The translations under genes were made by a program, and so were the position numbers. From Arenicella xantha (GTDB taxonomy: Bacteria > Pseudomonadota > Gammaproteobacteria > Arenicellales > Arenicellaceae): 64,000 bases of DNA. This document shows positions 9,213 to 18,217 of this stretch, in pieces. The DNA lies in NCBI RefSeq assembly GCF_003315245.1, contig NZ_QNRT01000009.1, positions 1-64,000 of the forward strand, given 5' to 3'. Position 1 is the stretch's first letter; each line of letters opens with the position of its first letter. The notes beneath the pieces were generated by a model. That model saw only the letters and a list, made by a program, of their open reading frames with translations, was not told the origin of the DNA and did not search any database.

Positions 9213-10978
9213 TATTTTCCCGCGCACGGCGATGCCTCGATAGAATCGATAAACGGTGCTTGCGGACAGTTTATGTAGCGCAAGCGAACACCTTGCGGTG
9301 ACAAGGTGTCAGCGCGAATTGCTGGGTCGGCATTATTAATCGCCCCGCCTAATTCGACGCCAGCATTATGCAAGCCAAGAAATGAAATCATGTCATCCTG
9401 GTCAACTCCGTCACCGGAGACACCAATTCCACCAATCAATTGTCCGCCTCGATAAATTGGCACACTGCCGGGGAAAATCTGGATACCGTTGGCCAAATTC
9501 GGAATGCTAGTGCAGCCTGGTGCGGCTGAAATTAAGCGATCAATGCCAATCAAATTAAACTGTAAGCCAACATTAAACGGACTCCATACCTCAAAAGGAA
9601 AGCTCAACGGCCCGTTAGGGTTCCCGTCTATACCATCAGGGTAGAAGGGTCTAGATAGATTGCCACCGGCTCGATCCGAGAAAGCAATCCCGTCGGCGAG
9701 TGCGGTCGGTGAAACAAAGCTGCGTAGCGCATTTACAAAATGCTGTTGACCCGCGTCTATCAGCTTTTGACCGGCGTCGGCTCGTGAGAAAAACGCTGCC
9801 GTTCGAGCTTTTTGTAGGGAAACATCTGTGCCAAAAATCGGCGCATCAGGCGTACGAGCAATGCCTAAAATAATGCCATTACTGTCCACTACCGAAATAG
9901 AAACCCGCGCGCCGGAGTCTGCAGGGTTGCGAATTTGAGCGCGTGCCCGCATCGCCACACGCAATGCGTTACTGATTAACACTCGTACTTCATTCTCGGT
10001 AAGTGCAGCGGCGTCGGTTCCGGCTCTAATCGGAAATCGATCACCTAATACTACGGCAGGCACGCCGAACGCATCGCTCACGACAAATCCAGATTGTATC
10101 GAACCAAACGCAACCCCTGCTTTAACCGATCCGGTAAAAAAGCCAGCGACCGGCACAAACCTACCGCCAGCAAGCGAATCAACTGAGCTAGTACGTAGAT
10201 CTTTATGTTCTGCGTCACTGAAGCGAACTAGTTTTCCGTCTAATGTTATCTGGCTAAGGACTTCTGGGGCACCAAAACCTCTAGTTGCCGCCAGCGCTAC
10301 CAATTCATCAATAGATTGATCGATATCCGAAATAGAGTTATCAAGCGAGTACAAACCGTCGGCAATCACGCCAACACCGCCAATCACTTGTCCACCGCGG
10401 TACAACGGAAAACCACCGGGGTCAGCCGACAATCCAAGCGGCGAACCTTTTGGTCCTTGTGAGCCAACTTCAGAAGTCACTTCTGAGCATTGCAGCTGAC
10501 TAAATTGAACGCCGAATAAGGGGCCTGCCGGTTGGTTAAATTCGCCAGGATTAAAATGCTCTTGCACAATTTGACTGGCAACACGCGTACTAAAAGAATT
10601 ACCGCCGCTCGACAAATAGTTTCCAGTGATCGCTTTCGCGATGGCCGCAAAGCTCGCCGGTACCGGTTGCTGTTCAAGCCCATTGCCTTGTGCAATACCA
10701 CGATTCGATGTCACCGTAACATTCTCAGCAGCACCGTTCATTTGATATACCGCCAAGACATTACCCGGCCGATCAACCACGGCAATGGTGGCTGCTACAT
10801 TACGCGCTTTCGCTTCTGCCACGGCTTGCCCAACGACACGTCGAACCTCATCGGCACTCAAAATTGTTTGTGCATTCACGGCACCAAACAATCCCGCAAC
10901 AAACAATCCCGCACATGCGCAACGCAACGTCCGTTTCCACACCGTCGGTCTTGGTTTTATTTGAACGTTGTTTTTCAT
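9212..10978 (-). CDS. Exported protein with two HbpS/GlcG-family domains
   Basis: A 588-residue exported protein with a signal peptide (core CACAGLFVAGLFGAVNA, cleavage before QT). Two copies of the HbpS/GlcG (DUF336) fold follow. The first begins LSADEVRRVVGQAVAEAKAR and the second, about 300 residues on, begins LTENEVRVLISNALRVAMRAR. Each copy ends with the family block YRGGQ(V/L)IGG(V/I)GVSGDG or close to it. Some relatives bind haem or sense redox state extracellularly. In this locus it may handle haem or sense redox near the cytochromes. The ATG at 10978 is preceded by GAGAGAG; a start at 11011 would overlap the upstream stop as ATGATGA and give a longer leader. Confidence 0.82.
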   Translation of the reverse strand: MKNNVQIKPRPTVWKRTLRCACAGLFVAGLFGAVNAQTILSADEVRRVVGQAVAEAKARNVAATIAVVDRPGNVLAVYQMNGAAENVTVTSNRGIAQGNGLEQQPVPASFAAIAKAITGNYLSSGGNSFSTRVASQIVQEHFNPGEFNQPAGPLFGVQFSQLQCSEVTSEVGSQGPKGSPLGLSADPGGFPLYRGGQVIGGVGVIADGLYSLDNSISDIDQSIDELVALAATRGFGAPEVLSQITLDGKLVRFSDAEHKDLRTSSVDSLAGGRFVPVAGFFTGSVKAGVAFGSIQSGFVVSDAFGVPAVVLGDRFPIRAGTDAAALTENEVRVLISNALRVAMRARAQIRNPADSGARVSISVVDSNGIILGIARTPDAPIFGTDVSLQKARTAAFFSRADAGQKLIDAGQQHFVNALRSFVSPTALADGIAFSDRAGGNLSRPFYPDGIDGNPNGPLSFPFEVWSPFNVGLQFNLIGIDRLISAAPGCTSIPNLANGIQIFPGSVPIYRGGQLIGGIGVSGDGVDQDDMISFLGLHNAGVELGGAINNADPAIRADTLSPQGVRLRYINCPQAPFIDSIEASPCAGK

Positions 10979-11007
10979 ACCAAAATCTCTCTCGCTATCA
11001 AGATTCA

Positions 11008-12450
11008 TCATAGGTTAGTGGATGCTTTAGAAGGCTTGCTAGCACTATCACGAAGTGCTTGTTCAAGCGGCCGTTCGCCCGACCGCCAAGGCGCTAACGC
11101 AGGTCGATGAAACTCGTGACAAGCAATACAGCTCGTCGGAGTCTTACTCTCGTGCGAGCGCACACCGGTGTGACACGAATCGCAGACTGGCATATCCGGC
11201 ATCAGCACATCGGTCGCTTGTTCAGACTCGGCTGCCGCGTGACACAAGCTACAATCTGACGAACGGTGGCTACGGTGATTGAAGACTGATTTCGTCATCC
11301 ACTGTTCAGTTAATTTAACCTCGGCAACTTGCCAACTAAGTGCACCATCAGCATCACTTGTTTGACTGATTTCATGACAAGTTTTGCACGTGGTTCGAGT
11401 AAATACCTCTTCTGCTACACTCCGCGCTTTGCCCCACGGTTCTGCCATAGTAAGCGCTTGCGCTCCGCGTTGCTTAACTGAACCACCAGGCCGCCGCAAC
11501 ACGAAATCCTGTATCTCTTCTTGGGTCGGCGCGCGCCCAAGGCTGTTGCGTAAAAATTGTCGCGCATAAAACTCTTCCAGCGCTAATACTACCTGAGCAG
11601 GGTCGCCATGCGGAAGTTCACGCTCAGGCGCATCAGGATCAAACACCAAGGTATGACAGGCGCGACAATTGTTTTCCATGCTAATCGGCCGCATCAACTC
11701 CCCCGCGCCGTCGGTAACGTGACAATCATTACATACCAGTTGAGTATTCCCATCTGGGCCATCGACACCAGCCGCGTCAAGATGCACATCATGCGGAAAG
11801 CTTAAATTTGAATTCTCAACCGGGTTGTCGGCTAACTTTGCACGCTCAGCATGCCAAGTCATTGAGCCGGGTACGCCCTCTGCAGTAAGAATGCTAACTG
11901 ACAATGCTGGATGTGGCGCAGGCTTACCTTTCTCACGATGCTCAAGCCCAAAGCCGCCAACATCTTCCAGCGCAGTCTCTAAACCCGATTCACTTAAGTC
12001 TTCATGACAACCAATACACAACTGGTCATCGTGCCGAACTAAGTTAGCAGGCTTATTATGTTCACGATGACAACTCGCACAGCGCACCTCATCCAAATTC
12101 ACCACCGGATGCATTTCGCCATCTATATGCTGCTGAGCATCGGCATGACAAGTCAAGCAAGTATCATCTTGCACTTTTTGAAAAGGCACTGTGTGGCAGG
12201 CTTGACAATTTTGATTCAGTTCAGGAATCTTATGCGCCGAAGACAATGGTCCGGAAATCCATGCATTGTCAGACGGCAACGGCGAGCTGCGTAAGAACGA
12301 TGACAGCTGACCACTCATTAAGCTAACAATGGGTACCACTAAAAACAGCAACAGTATCCCTGCCAATAAGACCCAAGACGGCCAACGCCGACTCAGATTA
12401 GTTTCCTCTAGGGAGAGCGGGCTATTATTCTTTTTATTTCGATCTTCCAT
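11008..12450 (-). CDS. Membrane-anchored decahaem c-type cytochrome
   Basis: A 480-residue protein. One N-terminal transmembrane helix (about residues 26-47) is not followed by a signal-peptidase site, so the protein should stay anchored in the inner membrane with its haem domain in the periplasm. Ten CXXCH sites follow: CQACH, CLTCH, CASCH, CIGCH, CNDCH, CRACH, CKTCH, CSLCH, CDSCH and CIACH. Many scattered histidines can serve as distal ligands. The gene starts 19 bases after the b-type cytochrome gene. I infer that it takes electrons from, or gives them to, the b-type subunit and links to the periplasmic and outer-membrane cytochromes. Confidence 0.88.
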   Translation of the reverse strand: MEDRNKKNNSPLSLEETNLSRRWPSWVLLAGILLLFLVVPIVSLMSGQLSSFLRSSPLPSDNAWISGPLSSAHKIPELNQNCQACHTVPFQKVQDDTCLTCHADAQQHIDGEMHPVVNLDEVRCASCHREHNKPANLVRHDDQLCIGCHEDLSESGLETALEDVGGFGLEHREKGKPAPHPALSVSILTAEGVPGSMTWHAERAKLADNPVENSNLSFPHDVHLDAAGVDGPDGNTQLVCNDCHVTDGAGELMRPISMENNCRACHTLVFDPDAPERELPHGDPAQVVLALEEFYARQFLRNSLGRAPTQEEIQDFVLRRPGGSVKQRGAQALTMAEPWGKARSVAEEVFTRTTCKTCHEISQTSDADGALSWQVAEVKLTEQWMTKSVFNHRSHRSSDCSLCHAAAESEQATDVLMPDMPVCDSCHTGVRSHESKTPTSCIACHEFHRPALAPWRSGERPLEQALRDSASKPSKASTNL

Positions 12451-12469
12451 TATTCAATTCCAAGCGCCA

Positions 12470-13351
12470 CTACCAGTAGAAGAACACAACGATAATGTGC
12501 ACCGTTAAAGCCGCTAACAATGAGATCGATAACGGCACGTGAAAATACAGCCAAATTTTTAACAACGCACGAATTTGCACATCGCGCCGAATACGACGCA
12601 ATATTGTTTGACGAGCCGCAACCGTAGCCAATAGATTTTGAACCGACCCAGCCTCCTCGCCTCCAGTTAATACCGACAGTCGATTGGCCAAACATTCGAT
12701 CGCATTCGCCTGATCAGTATTCGATACTTCTTGCTCGACACCCGAATTAAGCGCAGCGGGTATACGTACGGTTGAATTGTCTTTAGCCGCTAGTTGCTGC
12801 CAGACACTACCACCAATGTGCGTGCCTTCAATGGTGTTTGCTATGAGGGCGCGCAAGTCTGTTGTAGATGCTTCTTTGAGCGCCCGCTTATCCAGTTTTT
12901 CAACTTTTTTTAACAGGTTCGCCAATGTATCACCAGCACGATTTTCGCTCATGCGCGATGGGTATCGCACGTAGGCGTAAAGACCATAAAATCCACTCAA
13001 AATCACAGCCACCATTAACACATACGCTAAGGTGTGGATGTTGTAACCAAATTGCCAACCTGAATGAAGGCTCGCAATCAAAATCAATGCCGTGCCAAGA
13101 TAAACATGTGCTGACGTCCAGCCTTGCACCGATCCCAAACTAGATGCATAGCTACGCTTCCGTACCCCTAGTAGCGACAGCCAGACAATCAAGGCCGCTC
13201 CGATCGTGCCAAGCGTGTAGCCCAGCCAAGTTCCACCATTCGGTCCGTCGATCGGGTCATGCCAGAAATAGGCCGCTGAACAAAGCAAGCTTACGCACAA
13301 CGCAAACCAAAAATACCGGCCTCTACGAAATCCAATTATTGACTGATACAT
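12470..13351 (-). CDS. b-type cytochrome membrane subunit
   Basis: A 293-residue integral membrane protein with about five hydrophobic helices: residues about 14-32, 43-63, 83-98, 107-128 and 262-291. Histidines sit within or next to the helices (SAHVYLG, SLHSGWQF, YFHVPLS, LTVHIIVVFF), the pattern expected for a bis-His haem b protein of the cytochrome b561 / ferric reductase type. A soluble loop of about 120 residues separates helices 4 and 5. Lying 12 bases after the flavoprotein/ferredoxin gene and 19 before the membrane-anchored decahaem gene, it is well placed to carry electrons across the inner membrane. The quinone or nucleotide specificity cannot be read. Confidence 0.75.
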   Translation of the reverse strand: MYQSIIGFRRGRYFWFALCVSLLCSAAYFWHDPIDGPNGGTWLGYTLGTIGAALIVWLSLLGVRKRSYASSLGSVQGWTSAHVYLGTALILIASLHSGWQFGYNIHTLAYVLMVAVILSGFYGLYAYVRYPSRMSENRAGDTLANLLKKVEKLDKRALKEASTTDLRALIANTIEGTHIGGSVWQQLAAKDNSTVRIPAALNSGVEQEVSNTDQANAIECLANRLSVLTGGEEAGSVQNLLATVAARQTILRRIRRDVQIRALLKIWLYFHVPLSISLLAALTVHIIVVFFYW

Positions 13352-13363
13352 ATTCGCTACACC

Positions 13364-15760
13364 CTAGCGTTCAACGCGACTGCTAACCAAATCGACAAAT
13401 TGCTTGGGATTCAAACGCATCGCCGCTCCGGTAGGACAAGAGCTGACGCATGCCGGACCCGCAGCGCGATCTTTACAGGCATCACACTTAACGGCCTTTT
13501 TGATATCTTGCGATGGATCTTTCTGCTTGCCACCAGGACCAGGTCCTTTGCCAGTTAAAAGCCAATGCAACAAACCCGGCTTTTCGGCGGGTTCAGTTTC
13601 CAAGGAAATCACTTCGTATGGGCAGTTGCGCACACAGTTGCCGCATCCGATGCACGCTTCTTGGTCAATAAAGACCTCACCATCGGAAGCACGGTGAATG
13701 GCATCTGGAGGGCAGTCCTTCATACAATGCGGATGCTCACAATGGCGGCACGAAATTGGCACATGAATACTAGCGAACGACGCGCCGGCCTCCCGGTCTA
13801 AGCGAGAGTTTCCATCATGAGTTTCAGCACATGCTTTCTCGCAGTTGTCGCAACCGACACACAAAGACTCGTCAATAAGCAGCACATCGGTGCCCTCGCC
13901 CAAGCCTTCACGCATAAAGAACGACATTAACTCACCACCACGTGGTTCGGCCTCCATTTTAGCTTCAACCGTTAGCCGCTCGCGGACGTGCGCTTGCACC
14001 TGCTGACGCATGCCTGAATCTTTTTCTAACAGTGACAAAAAGCTGTTCTTACTTAAGCAAATTGTCTCAGTTCGCACATTGGCTCGTACGGTGTCGGTGC
14101 GAATCCCGTCGCCCAGCGCGCCCGCCTCACCAAAGTAGTGACCAACGGGCAAATACGAGGTAATGACTTCATGTTCCTCGGCTTGTTTTATTGAGGTAAC
14201 AGATCCAACCCGAATCAAATGCACTTCATCACCAGAGGTGCCTTGGGTATAGATATCTTCGCCCGCATCAAACATTTTCAGTCCACTGTCTTGCACCACA
14301 GTGGTCAGTTCGGAGTGTGGTGTGTTGGGGGTAAACTTTGAATGCAATGCTCTGAGGATAAACGCCTCATCCAGTACACGCTTCACTTCATCAACCGAAC
14401 TCAACAACTTAACCATGGTACGTCGAGGTGTTTCAACCACCACACAGCCTTCGCCAGCGTAAACCGTCGCGGTACGTCGTCGCCCGGATATCAAACTCTG
14501 TTCGCCAAAAAAGCCACCGCGATTGAAATGAAATTCTCCAACCCCGGGCAAACTCACAAATGCATTGCCATCAATCACCACGAAAAAGGTGTCGGTGAAT
14601 TCACCACTTACACAGAGTTCATCGCCCGGCGCTCGATACTGCACTTTACTGTCGAGAATGAATTCACGAAAAGTCAGAGGGTTAATGTCACGATAAATTG
14701 GTGATGATTGCTGCAGGTACACCAAGAGTTCCGCAACCGATTTGTCGTACGGAAGCCCCTTAAACGCTTCAACTAATAATGGATGATCAGCCGGCTCAAT
14801 ATCGTTGCCTAGTATGTATTCGACAACCTCATAGCCTTGGTTCATCGCTTGCTTGATCAGCGGATATCCGCCCAATGCGCCGATCACGTAGATCCCGTTC
14901 ACATTCGACTCATACTTAGCGCTTAGTTCAGGCAGCGATGCAGGATTGTCATTTGGGAACTCAATACCAAATGATTCCACCAATTTACGCGGAGGAATTG
15001 CACCTAAACGAGCAATCACGCGATCAACAGGAATGGCAACTTCACCGGTCGGGGTATTCAGAACAAACAAGTAACGACTCTCGTCGTCGGGGTTTAGCTC
15101 GATGCGACCAGGATTAGACTCATACTGACAGTCGATTTTTCCGTCGCTAATAGCGCCCATAATGGCGTCCAAGTTGCCTTGCTTGGCACGCGCAAATTCG
15201 TCTTTTCGGTTAATGATGGTCACGTGATTTCGATCAGCAAGACCAATGGCATTTTCAATTGCCGCATCACCAGCACCAACTACGGCAATACGCTCATCAT
15301 TGTATTCTGCCGGATCATCCAGCTGATATTGGACGTGTTCAAAATCGGCTCCTGGGCATGGCAGCTTGCGTGGATTACCCTGCACACCGATACCGAGAAT
15401 TATTGACTTAGCGCCAATTTTATCGCCAGACGTAGTGGTGATTACAAAGTTCCCCTGGCTGCCTTCTATGCCGGAGACTTCACTGTTATATCGTATATTG
15501 GTGTTGGTTGCCGAAAGCCCTTGATACCACTCATCTAAAATATTCTCACGCGTGTCAGCGGTGAATTTTAGCGGACTCCGTAATGGTAAGCGCGCAGGCG
15601 TATCCATTACGTGCTTGCCCTTCTGGTATTTTTGTATGGTGTTCGAATGCTTGGGCGATCCTTCGAGTAAAACGTGCGATACCCCTAGCTCAGCGGCATG
15701 TGCAGCAGCACTCATTCCACCTGGACCAGAACCCACTACTGCGATATCAAACAATTCCAC
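13364..15760 (-). CDS. Flavoprotein / double cNMP-binding / 4Fe-4S ferredoxin fusion
   Basis: A protein of about 798 residues joining three modules. Residues 1-335 are a thioredoxin-reductase-like FAD/NAD(P) unit, with VVGSGPGGMSAA for FAD, VVGAGDAAIENA for NAD(P), and a terminal YVIGALGGYPLIKQA. Residues about 365-615 hold two cyclic-nucleotide-binding folds, each with a phosphate-binding-cassette-like segment (FGEQSLISGRRRTATV and FGEAGALGDGIRTDTV). Residues about 630-785 carry four cysteine clusters of the FdhB/DmsB type (CVGCDNCEKAC, CRHCEHPHCMKDCP, CIGCGNCVRNCP, and a CDAC...CVSSCP set). No CXXC disulphide of a true thioredoxin reductase is visible. It probably moves electrons between NAD(P)H and the b-type subunit on the cytoplasmic side. 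The GTG at 15760 has AAGGGG upstream; a TTG at 15766 is the alternative. Confidence 0.85.
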   Translation of the reverse strand: MELFDIAVVGSGPGGMSAAAHAAELGVSHVLLEGSPKHSNTIQKYQKGKHVMDTPARLPLRSPLKFTADTRENILDEWYQGLSATNTNIRYNSEVSGIEGSQGNFVITTTSGDKIGAKSIILGIGVQGNPRKLPCPGADFEHVQYQLDDPAEYNDERIAVVGAGDAAIENAIGLADRNHVTIINRKDEFARAKQGNLDAIMGAISDGKIDCQYESNPGRIELNPDDESRYLFVLNTPTGEVAIPVDRVIARLGAIPPRKLVESFGIEFPNDNPASLPELSAKYESNVNGIYVIGALGGYPLIKQAMNQGYEVVEYILGNDIEPADHPLLVEAFKGLPYDKSVAELLVYLQQSSPIYRDINPLTFREFILDSKVQYRAPGDELCVSGEFTDTFFVVIDGNAFVSLPGVGEFHFNRGGFFGEQSLISGRRRTATVYAGEGCVVVETPRRTMVKLLSSVDEVKRVLDEAFILRALHSKFTPNTPHSELTTVVQDSGLKMFDAGEDIYTQGTSGDEVHLIRVGSVTSIKQAEEHEVITSYLPVGHYFGEAGALGDGIRTDTVRANVRTETICLSKNSFLSLLEKDSGMRQQVQAHVRERLTVEAKMEAEPRGGELMSFFMREGLGEGTDVLLIDESLCVGCDNCEKACAETHDGNSRLDREAGASFASIHVPISCRHCEHPHCMKDCPPDAIHRASDGEVFIDQEACIGCGNCVRNCPYEVISLETEPAEKPGLLHWLLTGKGPGPGGKQKDPSQDIKKAVKCDACKDRAAGPACVSSCPTGAAMRLNPKQFVDLVSSRVER

Positions 15761-15925
15761 CTGCAACCCCTTATTATTGTTATTCCTCCACCTTACATCA
15801 GTTTATAGTAAACCGATGCCTAATTGAAGAACCTGTTGCAATTAGCGATCCAACGCATTCATTCGCCATGAGCCCAAACTATCGGCTATGATAAGAAAGT
15901 CACATTAGCGGCTTATGGGTGCCCA
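15761..15925. promoter_or_regulatory. Divergent promoter region between the cytochrome operon and its paralogue
   Basis: This 165-base gap separates the start of the seven-gene minus-strand operon from the plus-strand pentahaem cytochrome, so both promoters must lie in it. A TATGAT at 15887-15892 could be the -10 of the plus-strand gene and a TATAAA-like element on the minus strand near 15806-15812 could be that of the operon. Neither has a good -35. A GGAGG lies on the minus strand but is too far from the likely start codon. Confidence 0.4.
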
Positions 15926-17263
15926 ATGCTTCAGCAACTTTCGATTCGTTCTCACGCTGTACTCGCTTGCTTAATCGCAAGCTGCGTACTGATTAGTTCA
16001 GACTCACTAGCGCAAATTAATAATGCGGAGAGCGAACACTCCACCGCTCACCTTGGAGTCGCGAGTTGCTCAGCCAGCACCTGTCACGGCAGTACCGTAC
16101 CGTATACCGAATCTAATGTACTGCAAAATGAATTCCGCACTTGGTATGAACTCGACCCGCATGCCCGAGCCTACCAAACCTTGTTGACCGACGAGTCGGC
16201 CAAGATCGCCCGCAAGCTCGGCCTCGAGTCCGCTAGCACAGCTGACACGTGCTTAACTTGCCACGCCGATAACGTCGCACCAGCGCAACGTGGCGCTGAC
16301 TTTCGTCTACAGGACGGCGTTGGCTGCGAAGCCTGTCATGGCGGCGCAGAAAACTACTTAAAATCTCACACCTTACAAGCGCACATAGATAATTTGAGTG
16401 CCGGCTTGAGAAAAACTGAAGACCCTCTAACCCGCGGCAAGCTATGCGTTAGCTGCCATGTTGGCGGTCAACAAACACGCCAAATCACACATCAAATCAT
16501 GGGCGCAGGACATCCTCGCCTCAGTTTTGAACTCAATACCTTCAGTAGCATTCAACCCGCCCATTACATGGTTGACGAAGACTATCGACAACGCAAAGGT
16601 GAGGTCAGCGCAATCTCGACTTGGGCGATGGGACAAGTGGTTGCAGCTGAACAGCTACTGCTAAACGTAGCAAACAAACCTCGCGCAGGACTGTTTCCAG
16701 AACTCTCGCATATGGACTGTCTAGGCTGCCATCAGTCAATGAGTAAGATCACATGGATGCCAGACTCAGTAACGCAATTACCAAGCGGCACGCTGCGCTA
16801 CCAAGATGCGCATTTATTAAGTAGCTACCGAATTGCATCCGTGGTGGCACCGGAAATGGCGCCAACTCTACTCAAATCTATTCGCAAATTTTTAACTGAA
16901 GCGGCCACTCAAGAGAATCCCAATACCTTAGTACAGCCACTCACTGAACAACTATCTGAGCTGCAGCTCAAACTCGCCGCATCGACAATTTCGGCTCAGC
17001 AGACTTACCAACTCATTGCAGCGCTAGTTGACTACGGCATCGAATCAGGGCACCACTCTTATGCTTCAGCCGAGCAGCTGGCTATGGGATTAAACTCATT
17101 GTTTAATGCGTTGTCTCAATCAAATTTTGACGCACAAACTAAGCAGCGTTTAATTCCCATAATTAATGAATTATTTACCTCGGCGGCGGATCCTGAACGT
17201 TACAACGCGGCCGCATTTATGCGCAATTTAAGACGTATTAAACCAGCAATGAGTGAACTCTAG
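15926..17263 (+). CDS. Exported pentahaem c-type cytochrome, paralogue
   Basis: A 445-residue exported cytochrome that is a clear paralogue of the gene product at 2095-3435. It has a signal peptide (core AVLACLIASCVLISSDSLAQ), a CX4CH site (C48 to C53, H54), then CLTCH, CEACH, CVSCH and CLGCH. Shared blocks include GVASC, NVLQNEFRTW, GVGCEACHGGAEN and HQIMGAGHPRLSFEL. The C-terminal 170 residues are helical and lack haems. It is transcribed away from the operon, so it may be expressed separately, giving two interchangeable periplasmic carriers for different conditions. This functional split is inference. Confidence 0.85.
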   Translation: MLQQLSIRSHAVLACLIASCVLISSDSLAQINNAESEHSTAHLGVASCSASTCHGSTVPYTESNVLQNEFRTWYELDPHARAYQTLLTDESAKIARKLGLESASTADTCLTCHADNVAPAQRGADFRLQDGVGCEACHGGAENYLKSHTLQAHIDNLSAGLRKTEDPLTRGKLCVSCHVGGQQTRQITHQIMGAGHPRLSFELNTFSSIQPAHYMVDEDYRQRKGEVSAISTWAMGQVVAAEQLLLNVANKPRAGLFPELSHMDCLGCHQSMSKITWMPDSVTQLPSGTLRYQDAHLLSSYRIASVVAPEMAPTLLKSIRKFLTEAATQENPNTLVQPLTEQLSELQLKLAASTISAQQTYQLIAALVDYGIESGHHSYASAEQLAMGLNSLFNALSQSNFDAQTKQRLIPIINELFTSAADPERYNAAAFMRNLRRIKPAMSEL

Positions 17264-17290
17264 CCAGATTTTGGCTAATCACTTCTTTGG

Positions 17291-18217
17291 CTAGTTGTCA
17301 GCCAACAGAGAAAGCGTCGCGGTTGCTTCGCCTGACGTTAGCACAACGCTATTAGCTTGGATTTCAGTGACTGTCCATGCTTGTATGAAATCACCGATTG
17401 TGACTCGGTAGCTTTGCCCAGTTCGGGTATCCGCAATAATCGCTGTTTGTGAGTTGCTGGACATCGATATTGCGCTAAGTCGATAGTGACCTGCGCTGGG
17501 ATTTTCCAACTGCTGTCTATAATCAGCATCAAATAGGCCCACTACCTGCGTTCTTGAACCAGGTCGAGATTTACTTTGTGAGTCAATTTCTTGCGGCGAA
17601 ACAATATCAAATACCACCGGCCTAACTCCAGCACTAACAGCCCGCGCACGCAACGACTCACTAATGTATGCCACGAACACCACCGCCGTGCCATCAAGCT
17701 CAAAACTTGGCGTATTGGCCGCACGTAAGTCATGCCGACGCAGTGACAACAACTCGAACTGAAGTTTTGGTCTTAATGTATCAAGCATTGGTAACAGACT
17801 ATCTAATTGTTCGCTTTTGATTCGAAAATTTATTTCGAGACGCGCCCTCGACACAGCATCATCGTGCTCGTCAATTGATGGCCTGAGGCTTGAAATACTG
17901 GCATCGTGATTCACAAATAGAGCCTTAACAGACTCTTGAAGATGGTGACCAACCAAACTACCTATTGCGCTAGAACTAAGGTCGCCGCGGGCAAATTTAT
18001 CGCGTAGCCCTGACTCCAATAGCTGGGACATCCCTGCGTTAGACTGCTGCTGATTACGTTGCTCGTCCAACGCCGCTCGCAACGAATTTGTGTGCTGTCT
18101 ATGCGACTCAAAGCTGCTTAATACCGGCCTGACAGCAACCGACCACAACAGCCATAACGCTGCGGCTAGTAACAGGTAGGCCAGCACCGACTGGCTCAAT
18201 TGACTACGACTAATCAT
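17291..18217 (-). CDS. gspM: Type II secretion GspM-like protein with GspC-like C-terminal domain
   Basis: A 308-residue inner-membrane protein. One N-terminal transmembrane helix (about residues 7-27) is followed by a coiled-coil stretch and a ferredoxin-like GspM domain to about residue 195. A linker leads to residues about 244-305, which read HYRLSAISMSSNSQTAIIAD, then SYRVTIGDFIQAW and VVLTSGEATATLSL. This matches the pattern of the GspC homology region, the periplasmic domain that contacts the GspD secretin. The ATG at 18217 has AGGAGGG upstream and overlaps the gspL stop by 8 bases. It is the last gene of the gsp operon. The fusion is read from pattern, not alignment. Confidence 0.68.
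   Translation of the reverse strand: MISRSQLSQSVLAYLLLAAALWLLWSVAVRPVLSSFESHRQHTNSLRAALDEQRNQQQSNAGMSQLLESGLRDKFARGDLSSSAIGSLVGHHLQESVKALFVNHDASISSLRPSIDEHDDAVSRARLEINFRIKSEQLDSLLPMLDTLRPKLQFELLSLRRHDLRAANTPSFELDGTAVVFVAYISESLRARAVSAGVRPVVFDIVSPQEIDSQSKSRPGSRTQVVGLFDADYRQQLENPSAGHYRLSAISMSSNSQTAIIADTRTGQSYRVTIGDFIQAWTVTEIQANSVVLTSGEATATLSLLADN

Noticed and set aside
13364-15760. Plain thioredoxin reductase
   Set aside because: The FAD/NAD(P) unit resembles one, but no CXXC redox pair is visible and two cNMP folds plus a four-cluster ferredoxin follow in the same frame.
15889-15904. Possible CRP site (TGATA-N6-TCACA) upstream of the plus-strand pentahaem cytochrome
   Set aside because: Only the right half matches the consensus; the left half keeps three of five bases. 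Too weak to claim, despite the cNMP theme.
17261-17305. Hairpins between the convergent pentahaem cytochrome and gspM ends (TAGCCA/TGGCTA and TTGGCT/AGCCAA)
   Set aside because: The stems are only 6 bp, one overlaps coding sequence and neither has a U tract, so I did not call a terminator.
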